From: Aptenodytes patagonicus
Lineage: Eukaryota > Chordata > Aves > Sphenisciformes > Spheniscidae
NCBI RefSeq assembly: GCF_965638725.1
Contig: NC_134956.1
Location: forward strand, 23,185,047-23,249,046
Direction: 5' to 3'
DNA: 64,000 nucleotides
This document shows, in pieces, positions 40,901-49,004 of the stretch (its first letter is position 1; the number at the start of each line of letters is the position of its first letter). Position numbers and translations under genes: made by a program. Below the pieces are notes generated by a model that was given only the letters and a program-made list of their open reading frames with translations, had not been told where the DNA came from and made no database searches.

Positions 40901-42174
40901 GAGGCATTTGGTCTCCAACGATACCAAGAGTCTCAGTATCCCTTTGCAGTAAGCACCGTCATAGCACATCAAACCACTTTAAACACCGCCTTCATCAAGA
41001 AGGCACATTCAGCTCAGGACGGTGTCTTTCAGAAGAGCAGCAACAACAGCAGCAATAGAAAGGAATAAGCAATTAGAGAGACTTTCGCTTGAAGAGAACT
41101 GGAAAGGCTATCTAGATATGGATACATATATGATAGCTTTGCTGAAATACACACAAGAGACCCCACACAAGAGACCCCACACATCGCTTGTCAGCATTTC
41201 AATTCCATTGATACCAACACAGACCTAAGAGAGATGGGTGGGGGGCAAACCAGAGCCGCAGTAGTACCGATATTCACCAAATAAGAGACTACCCTAACAG
41301 AGCTACCACCTCCCCGGGCCGTACGGCAACAGACAGCCCCGCTGAAGGGAGTACTCTGGCACACGTACACCCAGCGTCAGCCAGTTAAAGGTGTAGGGAG
41401 GCCTGCCAAAACAAACAGCCGAGAAAAACCACCTCGAATCGGTTCGTCACGTCTCGGCTTTGCACCGGGAGGAGCGGTCAGGGTGGACACGGGTGGGGAC
41501 GCAGGGAAGGCCACCAGGACACGGGCACCGCTGCCCAGGCCTCCCTCCATCTTCAGGAGCACCCAAACGGCCCGGGAGCCGGTCGGGCTCTCTGAGCGGG
41601 AAAAGCGAGACGGGACCAGCGCAGCACCCGTGCCCAAGCAGAGGTTCTCAGGAATGAGGCCCAAGAGGGCTGCGAAGCAGCTTTAATTTGAGTTTGTACG
41701 CAGAAGCCCGCTCGCTCGGGGGTCTCCGTTAACCCCCGAGCCCCGCAGGAGGCCCTGCTTCGCCCAACACCGCCGGGGACGCCCCACGGCCCGGCCCGGC
41801 CCGCCGCTCCCGCCCGCCCCCTCAGCGCGCTCGGCCTCCCGCCCCAGGGCGCGGCGACAGCCGCCTGGCGGGCTGGGGCGGCGCGCGCCACTCCCCCCGC
41901 CCCACGCGCGCCTCGCCTCGCCTCGCCTCGCCTCGCCCCCCGCGCGCGCCCCGCCGCTCACCGGCCCGTGCCCAGCGCTCCGGCTGCCGCTCGCCGCCGC
42001 CGCCACCGAGTACCGCCGCGCTGCCAGCTCCCGCCCGCCCCCGCCCCGGCTAGCGCCGCACCCGCAGTCCCCGCCGGGTCCTGCCTCCTCAGCTGCTCCG
42101 GCGGCTGCCGCCAGCCCCAGCAGCAGGAAGAGGCAGCGGGGCACCCAGGCATCGGCTGCTGCGGGCGCAGCCAT
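4878..42174 (-). CDS. SUMF1: SUMF1, formylglycine-generating enzyme (complete gene, nine coding exons)
   Basis: SUMF1 converts the active-site cysteine of newly made sulfatases to C-alpha-formylglycine in the ER lumen. All nine coding exons are present, flanked by AG and GT: 42174-41962, 37178-37005, 34639-34565, 22528-22446, 20252-20130, 19420-19306, 18353-18240, 7949-7890 and 4988-4878. They join without a frame break to 1068 nt, or 355 residues; human SUMF1 has 374, the difference lying mainly in the Ala/Gly-rich N-terminus. Seen in the product: a hydrophobic signal peptide (about residues 10-26), the CGC pair at 37-39, an N-glycosylation site NST at 122, the FGE-family motif [12 protein letters not shown], and cysteines 322 and 327, which match the catalytic human Cys336 and Cys341. 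Introns 3 and 7 are longest (12.0 and 10.3 kb). No disabling change was found. The gene is head to head with ITPR1 and convergent with SETMAR. Confidence 0.97.
4989..7889 (-). other. SUMF1 intron 8
   Basis: Intron of 2.9 kb with a GTAATG donor and CAG acceptor. A C-run, T-run and G-run lie together at about 6481-6518. I see no nested gene or named repeat. Confidence 0.85.
7890..7949 (-). CDS. SUMF1: SUMF1 exon 8 (residues 300-319)
   Basis: A 60-nt exon reading [20 protein letters not shown], immediately N-terminal to the catalytic cysteines. Acceptor CTCCACAG, donor GTAATG. It lies 10.3 kb from exon 7 and is too short to be found as an open frame. The match to human [20 protein letters not shown] is nearly complete. 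Confidence 0.97.
7950..18239 (-). other. SUMF1 intron 7
   Basis: Intron of 10.3 kb, AT-rich, with frames of at most about 97 codons and none recognisable. A short GC-richer patch at about 16030-16140 interrupts the AT-rich background. A 20-base G run lies at 17876-17895. No RNA gene was seen. Confidence 0.85.
17876..17895. repeat. Poly(G) tract, 20 bp
   Basis: An uninterrupted run of 20 G on the + strand (poly(C) on the SUMF1 sense strand) within SUMF1 intron 7. Runs this long are rare and are often miscounted in assemblies. Confidence 0.9.
18240..18353 (-). CDS. SUMF1: SUMF1 exon 7 (residues 262-299)
   Basis: Reads [20 protein letters not shown] and [18 protein letters not shown]. The [16 protein letters not shown] block is the best-conserved motif of the family and lines the substrate groove and metal sites. 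Acceptor TTTGTATAG, donor GTAAGT. It is 114 nt, phase 0 at both ends. Confidence 0.98.
18354..19305 (-). other. SUMF1 intron 6
   Basis: Intron of 952 bp with GTAAGT donor and TATAG acceptor. Nothing else is recognisable in it. Confidence 0.85.
19306..19420 (-). CDS. SUMF1: SUMF1 exon 6 (part of residue 223 to 261)
   Basis: Reads [20 protein letters not shown] and then [18 protein letters not shown], matching the human segment after CRGGLHNR. The acceptor (CCTTTTAATAG) has a short pyrimidine tract and the donor is a consensus GTAAGT. NNT at residues 243-245 (N-N-T) forms a second possible N-glycosylation sequon; the human protein reads VTNTGED there, so the sequon may be lineage-specific. Confidence 0.96.
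19421..20129 (-). other. SUMF1 intron 5
   Basis: Intron of 709 bp, the shortest in the gene. Open frames of 156 codons (+) and 127 codons (-) overlap it and exon 6 but are out of frame with SUMF1 and show no protein similarity. Confidence 0.8.
20130..20252 (-). CDS. SUMF1: SUMF1 exon 5 (residues 182-222 and part of 223)
   Basis: Reads [20 protein letters not shown] followed by [17 protein letters not shown], the signature of the sulfatase-modifying-factor fold shared with EgtB and related enzymes. Acceptor CCCCAG, donor GTACCT, weaker than the others in the gene. It is 123 nt long, entering and leaving in phase 2. Confidence 0.98.
20253..22445 (-). other. SUMF1 intron 4
   Basis: Intron of 2.2 kb. 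Two overlapping antisense frames of 139 (-) and 135 (+) codons lie at about 20729-21155; neither has a recognisable domain. No repeat named. Confidence 0.8.
22446..22528 (-). CDS. SUMF1: SUMF1 exon 4 (residues 155-181 and part of 182)
   Basis: Reads [20 protein letters not shown], a highly conserved core stretch of the FGE domain. Acceptor TTTTCAG, donor GTAAGC. It is 83 nt and ends in phase 2; codon 182 (AGA, Arg) is split with exon 5. Confidence 0.97.
22529..34564 (-). other. SUMF1 intron 3
   Basis: The longest intron, 12.0 kb, AT-rich. It contains a CR1 LINE fragment near 33.5 kb. Apart from that I see only simple A and T runs and no nested gene. Confidence 0.85.
33500..33575 (-). mobile_element. 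CR1 LINE 3' fragment
   Basis: The stretch TTGGAAGGGACCTCAGGAGG, followed by GTCACAGTGTCCAAACTTCT and GCTCAAAGCAG, matches the reverse complement of the 3' end of avian CR1 elements, so the element is on the - strand. It is short and diverged, typical of 5'-truncated CR1 copies. It lies in SUMF1 intron 3 in the sense orientation of SUMF1. Outer limits are approximate. Confidence 0.8.
34565..34639 (-). CDS. SUMF1: SUMF1 exon 3 (residues 130-154)
   Basis: A 75-nt exon, phase 0 at both ends, reading [17 protein letters not shown] and on to IHQA. Acceptor CTGTAG, donor GTGAGT. The protein matches the human exon 3 segment closely. Because it is a multiple of three, skipping would delete 25 residues without a frameshift. 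Confidence 0.96.
34640..37004 (-). other. SUMF1 intron 2
   Basis: Intron of 2.4 kb. Holds a local direct duplication at 35481-35601 and A-rich tracts (for example 36655-36700). No nested gene seen. Confidence 0.85.
35481..35601. repeat. Diverged direct duplication, about 80-bp period
   Basis: GCCCAATCTGAAAAACCCA at 35481 recurs as GCCCAATCTGAAAGACCCA at 35560, and both are followed about 12-14 bases later by GCAAACAGGTTTATCA. The copies are offset by 79 bases at the left and 81 at the right. The upstream pyrimidine-rich CTCTC stretch is also repeated. This is a local two-copy duplication. Confidence 0.85.
37005..37178 (-). CDS. SUMF1: SUMF1 exon 2 (residues 72-129)
   Basis: Starts after a strong acceptor (TTTTTTCTGCAG) with [12 protein letters not shown], the first strand of the FGE-type fold. 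It continues through [19 protein letters not shown], typical of the family. The NST at residues 122-124 matches the known N-glycosylation site of human SUMF1. It ends at a GTAAGG donor. It is 174 nt long, phase 0 at both ends, so skipping it would keep the frame. Confidence 0.97.
37179..41961 (-). other. SUMF1 intron 1
   Basis: Intron of 4.8 kb. The part next to exon 1 (41.4-41.96 kb) belongs to the CpG island; the rest is AT-rich. A short GAGACCCCACACAA-type tandem lies at about 41150-41184. No nested gene seen. Confidence 0.85.
41911..41935. repeat. (CCTCG)5 microsatellite
   Basis: Five perfect copies of CCTCG, 26 bases inside SUMF1 intron 1 from the exon 1 donor. On the SUMF1 RNA this reads (CGAGG)n. 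It is within the CpG island. Confidence 0.95.
41962..42174 (-). CDS. SUMF1: SUMF1 exon 1 coding part (residues 1-71)
   Basis: The ATG at 42174-42172 opens a frame with a leucine-rich signal peptide ([14 protein letters not shown]) and an Ala/Gly-rich mature N-terminus. Cys37 and Cys39 correspond to the human CGC pair that mediates contacts with ER retention partners such as ERp44. An in-frame TGA lies ten codons upstream (42207-42205), which fixes this ATG as the start. The exon ends at a GTGAGC donor in phase 0. It is very GC-rich because it lies in the promoter CpG island. Confidence 0.95.
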
Positions 42175-42188
42175 GTTGGCGGAGGCGC

Positions 42189-42213
42189 CACGTGCCGCCG
42201 GCGGTCAGGTGAC
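42189..42213 (-). promoter_or_regulatory. Paired E-box/CLEAR-like sites upstream of SUMF1
   Basis: CACGTG at 42189-42194 and GTCAGGTGAC at 42204-42213 lie 15 and 30 bases upstream of the SUMF1 ATG. The second differs by one base from the CLEAR palindrome GTCACGTGAC bound by TFEB/TFE3. SUMF1 is among the lysosomal-pathway genes expected to be TFEB-regulated. Motifs are seen; binding is inferred, and the sites may fall within the short 5' UTR. Confidence 0.5.
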
Positions 42214-42249
42214 GAGCCGCGCCTTAAAGGGGCATTGCCGCGTCCCGGG

Positions 42250-42502
42250 GCGGGCCGGAGGGGCCGGGTGGCGGAGGCGGGCCCTCTGTGCCCGCCCCGC
42301 CCCCCGGGGAGGCTGTTCGCGCGCCTCAGGGGGAGCTGGGGCGCTGCCGCCTGGCTCGGCCCCCACAGGGACCCCGCCGGCAGGCGCCCCCGCAGTCCCG
42401 CGAAGAGCAGCGCCCGGCGCTGCCCGGTGAGGCGGGCCGGGCCGGTCTCACCCCACGCGAAGCGCACAGATACTTGTAGAGTTTGTGTTTTGTCTCCGAC
42501 AG
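42250..42502 (+). ncRNA. Candidate first exon of a transcript divergent from SUMF1
   Basis: A strong donor, CGACAG|GTACGT, stands at 42502/42503 on the + strand at the edge of the CpG island, oriented away from SUMF1. The start is not determined; 42250 is a guess at the island side. Together with the exon-like element at 43245-43344 this suggests a spliced divergent RNA. If unspliced, an AATAAA at 42712-42717 could end it. No conserved coding frame is visible. Confidence 0.35.
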
Positions 42503-43244
42503 GTACGTGTGGCTTTGTGAGAAGAGTGAGGGAGCGGGGGGAGGATGGATCACTGGAGCGAGGGAGAGACATCCCCGTCAGGCGCACCCTGGGAGGGTGG
42601 CCCTGTCCCCCAGAGCCTCTTGTAGGCTACCGCTAGTCATTCCTGAGTTGGATTTGAAGTTTGCCTTTCCATTGCCTAAAAATAACCAGGTGCTGAAGCA
42701 AACATGGCCTAAATAAAGCACACAGACCTGTGCTTTTGCAGAGACACTGTACCCAGTGCTCTGGTACTTAACGGACGGTATTTAATGTATACGGTATTCA
42801 GGTTTATTCAAGATGTATGTCCAGTACTTGTTACAATTAACATTCTTGAGGAAAATACGTACATGAAATGAACACAGATAGGCCTGTGTTCCTGAAAATA
42901 ATTTCTTAACTATCCATCAATATAATCCCGTGGCACAACACAGTTGTTTACTGCTCATTTCACCTCCATGGGGAAAAAATAGGGAAATACAAGTGCTTCC
43001 TTTAAGTATTCCCACTGTTTGTAGCTGACCGATTATGTTACTTAGCAATATTCGTAGTAAGGAGAAGTTCAAATTGTGTGTAGGTATCGCTCAGCAGAAG
43101 TGAGGACCGGCCCATTTGTAAACTCTCTCGGAAATCACTGCTAGTGACTTGCACCAAGGATAGTGTTCTCGAGGCCTTGGTCTCTGTCTGAGGCCATCGG
43201 TATTCATGTGTGTTTTAAGCTCTTTCTTTCTTTCTCTTTTGCAG

Positions 43245-43344
43245 TAAATTGCTGCAACGAAACTGCAACTGAAGGACAGCCACCAGCATGTAGATAGCAT
43301 TAATGTCAGAGACTCGTACAAGGTGCAGGTCTAAGGCCCAAAAA
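43245..43344 (+). ncRNA. Candidate internal exon of the divergent transcript
   Basis: A long pyrimidine tract (TTTCTTTCTTTCTCTTTTGCAG, split here as CTTTCTTTCTC then TTTTGCAG) directly precedes 43245, and a consensus donor AAAA|GTAAGT follows 43344. This makes a 100-nt exon-like unit on the + strand in intergenic DNA. All three frames contain stops or lack similarity, so a noncoding role is more likely. Transcription is not shown by the sequence. Confidence 0.4.
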
Positions 43345-43721
43345 GTAAGTGCTTACACCTTTGACTGTGTTCAGTAGCAGTACGCAATGTAAGAGTGTGT
43401 ACATGCCTTCCTCCTAAGAGAACCCTCGTCTCCTCTATTAATGGGGGATGGTGCAACTCAGCATCATTTCAGAATAAGGACTTAGGAAAAAATAAAGAAA
43501 TGGTAAATTCCTTGGGCACTTCTGTTTGTGTATCTATCCCGGGATTTTGATTTTTCACACTTAAAAATGGATTTTACCAAGTATGACACAACCAGTCTTC
43601 ATGGCAAAAACATCACCACGGAGGGGGGAAAAACATCACTGGAGGGGGAAAAGAAGAAACCTGCTTTTCTTTCCAAGTGAGCATCCAATCCTGTTACTGC
43701 AGTTTTGGGGTTTTTTTACAG

Positions 43722-43766
43722 GAGTTTTCAGTTCAGATGACCGAGAAGGAGTTTGTCACAAGCCAG
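43722..43766 (+). ncRNA. Possible further exon of the divergent transcript (45 nt)
   Basis: Preceded by GGTTTTTTTACAG and followed by CCAG|GTGAAT, with the same + orientation as the exon at 43245-43344. Splice signals are good but short exon-like units arise by chance, so confidence is low. Confidence 0.2.
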
Positions 43767-44254
43767 GTGAATGGCAACATACTAGTGTACAAGCCAAGCA
43801 GGTCAGGAATGGAAACGTACTTTATAGAGGCACAATGGCCTCCTGCTTTGCTCTTGGAAGAGGCAGCAATTTGCTGTTAGTAGCAAGAAGTAAATTACTA
43901 CCCCACTCTGTGCCAGCTCCTCTGGCTGGGACTTTGTGATCAGAGCAAAGGCTCTCCCCACTCACTGTCCCCCTGCTAAGGAGCTGGGGGAGTAGCAGGT
44001 GCAGATGCCTGCTTTCTTGTGTGACATAAGTCCAAAGTCCTGCTATCTCATTCACAGGCAGAAAGGGTGCGCTGCTTTTGTATGCCCGTGTACGCATTGC
44101 ACAGTCAAGGTACATAGCCTAAGGCAGATGATGATCAGCTGTCTCAATCCAGAACTGTCAATACCTTCTACATCAGGGAACTGGTAGTGCCCTTGTTTTC
44201 CTTCATTTTTCCTGTGGTTCACTGTAGTTGTTGAAGATTCTGGTGCTCTGTCAT

Positions 44255-44815
44255 TGTCCTGGTTTCAGCTGGGATAGAGTTACTTTTCTTCCTAGTTGCG
44301 GGTATAGTGCTGTGTTTTCGATTTAGTATGAGTGTAATGTTGATAACACACTGATGTTTTAGTTGTTGCTGAGCAGTGCTTACGCTAAGTCAAGGACTTT
44401 TCAGCTTCTCATACTGCCCTGCCAGCAAGTAGGCTGGGGGTGCACAAGAAGCTGGGAGGGGACACAGCCAGGACAGCTGACCCCAACTGGCCAAAGGGAT
44501 ATTCCATACCATGTGACGTCATGCTGAACAAAAACTGGGGGGAGTTGGCTGGGGGGCGGGGGGGTCGCAGCCGCTGCTCAGGAGCTGGCTGGGCATCGGT
44601 CAGTGGGTGGTGAGCAATTGCATTGTGCATCACTTGTTTTGTATATTCTTTCATCATTATTATTATTATTTTCCCTTCCTTTTCTGTCCTATTACATTGT
44701 CTTTATCTTAACCCACTAGTTCTACCTTTTTTCCGATTCTCTCCCCCATCCCAGTGTGGGGGAGTGAGCGAACGGCTGCGTGGGGTTTAGCTGCCTGCCG
44801 GGTTAAACCACGACA
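44255..44815 (+). mobile_element. ERVL-like avian solo LTR
   Basis: A 561-bp unit begins TGTCCTGGTTTCAGCTGGGA and ends CCACGACA, with TG...CA termini. It is flanked by a 5-bp target duplication with one mismatch (GTCAT at 44250-44254, GTCGT at 44816-44820). The 5' end is that of a high-copy LTR I recognise from bird genomes (ERVL type). No internal retroviral sequence or second LTR is present, so it is a solo LTR left by recombination. It contains an ATT-repeat at about 44656-44672 and a CRE at 44514-44521. The exact family name is not assigned. Confidence 0.85.
44514..44521. promoter_or_regulatory. Perfect CRE palindrome inside the solo LTR
   Basis: TGACGTCA, the full CREB/ATF site, lies 260 bases into the LTR. 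Retroviral LTRs often carry such sites. It lies 2.3 kb upstream of SUMF1 and 4.5 kb upstream of ITPR1. Function is inferred. Confidence 0.5.
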
Positions 44816-47789
44816 GTCGTGTAAATCTTTACTTTGTGTGGGAGCTTCTGTTCAGGACTGTCAGCAGAATGAATCTTCTGAATCCTCCACTATGCTGAAA
44901 GAAATCTTTACTCATTCTGTGGGATATTAATTCAAAATATTTAATGTAATTTTTCCCTATACAAATCAGGACTGTGCAGCAAAAAGAAGCATGGCCATCG
45001 TGAAGGAGAGTTTGGGATTTTTTGTTGTCTTGTATTAGTACTGGAAAGGAACAGTACTCAACTGTATTTGCTGTATGAAATTTTACTGTGTGTAAAATGA
45101 CAGTGCTGGCAGTCTCCACAAGCATGCATTTCAATTATCCATCACTAGTCCCTTTTGCCATGTGATGTACTTAGAAAAGTAACAGAGTGCAGGAAAACAA
45201 AAGAATACAAATTTAATTATAAAATCAACCCTTGCTGCTTTGGGGTCAGAAAATGCAAACATTCCTCTTATGTTGAGGCAGCGATCCTAGCTCTGTGCAT
45301 TAATGAATCTCTATGGAAATGCAAAGTAAATGTAACATTTTCTCCCTCCAAATTTCCAATGCAATTTACTGAAATGACAGCAAAATCTAGGTATCCAAAT
45401 TCTACGGTTTTCTAGAACTGAAAACAGTCTGCCAGGATAACTTCCCCTCATTAAAGCCATGGGATTCTGGCGGCGTCATGATGGAATTCAAGAAAATCAG
45501 CTAATTTCCAATGAGGTGGGACAGTTCTCTAGTGTATCTTGCCCACTCATTGCTCGTTTTCCTAGAATTCTTTTCTGCATCGTTTGTGTACTTCCATCAG
45601 GAAGACTTATGTTCCTTATTCTCTCAGGAGACTAGATGAAATAATTACAGTTTGCTTCTGAGCAACATCCAACTTCTGGTTTGTAATCCTGAGGACTTCT
45701 GAGAACTTTCACTGGTGTCATTTATCGATCACGTTTGTGCTCCTAAGTCATTTGTTCACAGGCAGCTAATCTCTTCCACACAGGGTTTAAGTATTCTCTT
45801 TCCTCGTGCTGAGTGCACCATGCTTCAGAATTAAGACACTGATTTTGCTGTTATTAAAATATTACAGAAATGAGAGACTTTTCAGCACTTAGCTGAAAAG
45901 CTGAGATGTTGCCTAGCATTTGTCCCTATTGTTAGTAGCGCTTTTCATCTCCTAGTGCTGCAGTGCTGGCATGGACAGCTCTGATGACGGGAAGCTTTTG
46001 TGATCATCTACCTCATCATGAAGACCAGCCACGAGCAAGATTAGACGGTTTGATCCTTAGAGTCCTGGTGGTTGCCTGGAATATCTTCTGTTCTAATGTT
46101 TCTTCCAGGGCTGCTGATTGTGCAGCTGAACCAACAGCAGAGACAAAAAAATGTGCAAACCCATCCAGCAGGCTGGAGTGCTTTCCATCCAAAATAGTCC
46201 AAAGAAGTCAACAGTTAATTGCAAATTCGGCAGCATAAAACAAGACAATATTGTTCTTATTCTCAGCAAATAAAAGACTTCAAACTTCATCCTAACATCT
46301 TTCATCAATGTTGAATTCACATAACTGCTACAAATAAGGTAGTGATGGACCAGAATAAGGTTCAAAAAAGAGAAAAAGAACAGAGTTCTCCAATAGCAAA
46401 AAAAAAAAAAATCTCTTGCAAGGTGTTTTCCTGTGACTGGAATCACATATGTGATTGAGCTAAACATTTATATTATAGCACTCTAAAGACTGAAGTGATA
46501 TCTACCAAGTAGTATTTTTTCCACTATTTCCTCTCTGAATTCGTGAACGCTTCTCATTCCTTAGACCCTCTTTGTGTACGTGCGTGTAGTCTAAGCCCAA
46601 CCCCTTGTTTGCTACTGAGCGAAAAGGACTCTATTCCCCACCTCAGGGGCTACCTGCTGTAGTTCACATTATCAATGAAACAGTTGCTTTAAGAGAATAA
46701 CTCTATGGTACTTCTGAGTGTAAAATTTTTCATTTCCAGACTGCCCTACCATTTCATCTCTTCTTAAAGCTATAAGATTATAGGAACCTTATGAACTCAC
46801 CGTGCCTGCAGCAGCATCCCAAAGCAAGTTCCTAAAGAGAAATGGAAACATTTTCCACTGTTGGAAATTTTCATGATTGTCTTGTCTTTGCCAGTACCCC
46901 TTCAAATCTAGCAAGGTCTTTGCAGTACTTGATCAGTATTTTTGGCTGAAGGGCCTTCAGTAGCACAAACTCCACAGCCTTTGAAGAACTGACCGAGACC
47001 CAGAAGCAAATGTAGTCCAGGAGAGAAAATGTAGCCTTTGATATTCTACCTTCCGGAGAGGCTGCAAGGTCAGAGGACTGATAGGCTGCAGAAGGAGCAG
47101 GAGACAAATGGCATGACTGCTGCAGGAGAAGCATGGAGAGACGTATGCGACTCTTTGGACAACGAACTGAGGATCTGCAGACTGGGATAGAGCAGAATGT
47201 CCCCAGGTCTCCTCTGCTGTCTCATATGCATCCCATATTCACAGAACTTCATGCTGTCAGGTTGGGTGTGGCTGGGGGACCCGTTCGTCCCCCGTCTGTG
47301 GGAAATCCCCCAAAACTGTGGCTTATGTTACATGCAATTTCTAACATACTGCGGCTGCTCTTATTTAGCACTCAGTGATGAAGATATTCCAAGGCATACT
47401 TCTAGCGTAACCACTGAAGGTGTTCAGTGGGCAAAGCTCCTTGCTTTAGTGACAGTCCTTATGTCACTGCCTAAGTGCACCAGACGTTCTAGCCATTCGC
47501 TGTCCTCAGCTTACTAAACTCATCCAGAGATTAGATTTGATTACACGAGAATTCATTAGGATTACCTAATGATATTAGGCACCATTACTCTGCCAAATTT
47601 CTGATGAGTAATGGCTTGTAGTATTGCAGCCACCTATGAAAATCATAGAACTCTATTCACTGACCTTCGCTTAAGTTCCTAAGTCATGGACTTCAACTTC
47701 TGCATATTCTTGCTTGATAGCCATAATTACAACCCCTCTGATGTTATTTTTTAAATGAAGAACCGATATAGTGGTAGGTTGTGTTGAAT

Positions 47790-47860
47790 CGGACCGCTGG
47801 CCGATCCGGACTTGTTCCCTTTCTCCAGCGGCGGTCCGCTGCTGTAGAGAGGGAAACAAG
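47790..47860. repeat. Interleaved inverted repeats (A-B-A'-B' order)
   Basis: Arm A CGGACCGCTGG (47790-47800) pairs with CCAGCGGCGGTCCG (47825-47838, with a 3-base insertion). Arm B CTTGTTCCCTTTCT (47811-47824) pairs with AGAGAGGGAAACAAG (47846-47860, imperfect). The order A-B-A'-B' is that of a pseudoknot rather than of two simple hairpins. It lies in a small GC-rich patch about 1.2 kb upstream of the ITPR1 TATA box. No known element is recognised. Confidence 0.7.
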
Positions 47861-48915
47861 CAATGAGGATGGCGGCAGCAGTTACACACCGTTTCCTATC
47901 TGTTATCTAAGGCAGCAGGCAGGTGCGGGTGGAAGTGAGAGGAGGGAAGTGTTTTCTTCACCTTATGCCAATTAAAGTGATACAGCAGTTCTGCAGCGCA
48001 AACGTTGCATCCACTTTGTGCTGTGAGGCACTTTGTGCTGCCAAACATAGCGACTCGTACCCTACAGAGGGCATAAAAATGACGGTATTATCTCAGACTA
48101 TATACCTTGGCTAATATTTTAAGGACAAATAATTGCATCATGTAATAAATAAAAGGAAACATTACTTATTTTTTTATCACTGCTGGTCATGCTGGCTTAA
48201 GTTGCGTTGTCAGTAGACAGGCTTTAACGTTAGCAGCATCCCTACGCCAGATAGTCTTACTGAAGAAGAAACCAAGTAAAACTCACTGCTTTCAAAGTTT
48301 TAAACCGTTCTTCTGCAGCGTAGCTGCTTCACCCCACATTACCGCACTTCCGTACAGCTGACCGTTCTCAGCAAAAGGCTCTTATCTCCCAATAACTGAA
48401 CCACCCCAGAAGTGAAAGCAGTGTGTGTAAATAACCTTGCAAAATCTCAGCCCCTAGCGCGTAAGCGCAAGGCTTTCGGCGTGATCTCCCCTATTTTCCG
48501 CTTCCCAAACCGTGCTACGACCTGCATTTACCAAGTATTTACTTTTCCCGGCTTGGTTTTCTCGCAGTTTATGTGTCCGGTAAAGCAGTGCCGGTGTACC
48601 CCGCTACTCCTCGGCGGCAGGTGGGCGCTTCGGGAAAGCTGTCCCACCTGTCTCCCGCCGCCCGCCCGGTGCCGGGGCTCTCCACGACGCCCCCCCCCCC
48701 CCCGATGAAATACAGTTTCGAGCCCCCGAACTTAGGACGACCGCAAGTTTTGGACACACAGACCTGTGGGAGTCTCGGCCACCGGCGGGAGCCGACAGCC
48801 GGCAGAGCCCCGGCCCGGCGAGCCCGCGGCGCCGGCACCGCTCCGGGGGTCGTCCCGGGGGTCGCCCCGTCCCGCCCTGCCCTGCCCTGCCCGCCGGTTC
48901 GGGGCGCGGCGCGGG

Positions 48916-48934
48916 GCACGCCGGGAGTTGTAGT
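48916..48934 (-). promoter_or_regulatory. ZNF143/THAP11-type promoter motif
   Basis: On the - strand this reads ACTACAACTCCCGGCGTGC, close to the ZNF143 (Staf) long motif ACTACAnnTCCCAGnnTGC. It lies about 70-90 bases upstream of the TATA box, a usual position for this class of site. Binding is inferred. Confidence 0.6.
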
Positions 48935-49004
48935 CCCGCGGGGGCGCTCCCCGGCGGCGGCGCGGCGCCGCCAGGACTCCGCTACCCAGAGAGCCCCGCG
49001 GGGC

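Larger units (their letters stand above)
41700..42480. promoter_or_regulatory. CpG island of the SUMF1 promoter
   Basis: Extremely G+C-rich DNA with dense CpG covers SUMF1 exon 1, the start of intron 1 and about 300 bp upstream, then stops abruptly near 42475. It is the likely shared promoter of SUMF1 (-) and of the candidate divergent transcript (+). A TTTAAGG sequence on the SUMF1 strand at about 42221-42228 is the only TATA-like element. Confidence 0.85.
42503..48570. other. Intergenic DNA between the SUMF1 and ITPR1 CpG islands
   Basis: About 6 kb of ordinary-composition DNA between two head-to-head promoters. It contains the candidate divergent exons, a solo LTR at 44255-44815 and an interleaved inverted-repeat structure at 47790-47860. 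I recognise no protein-coding exon in it. Confidence 0.75.

Noticed and set aside
41683-42636. Frames of 222 (+) and 209 (-) codons over the SUMF1 CpG island
   Set aside because: They arise from GC richness. Only the frame starting at 42174 on the - strand carries SUMF1, and only to 41962.
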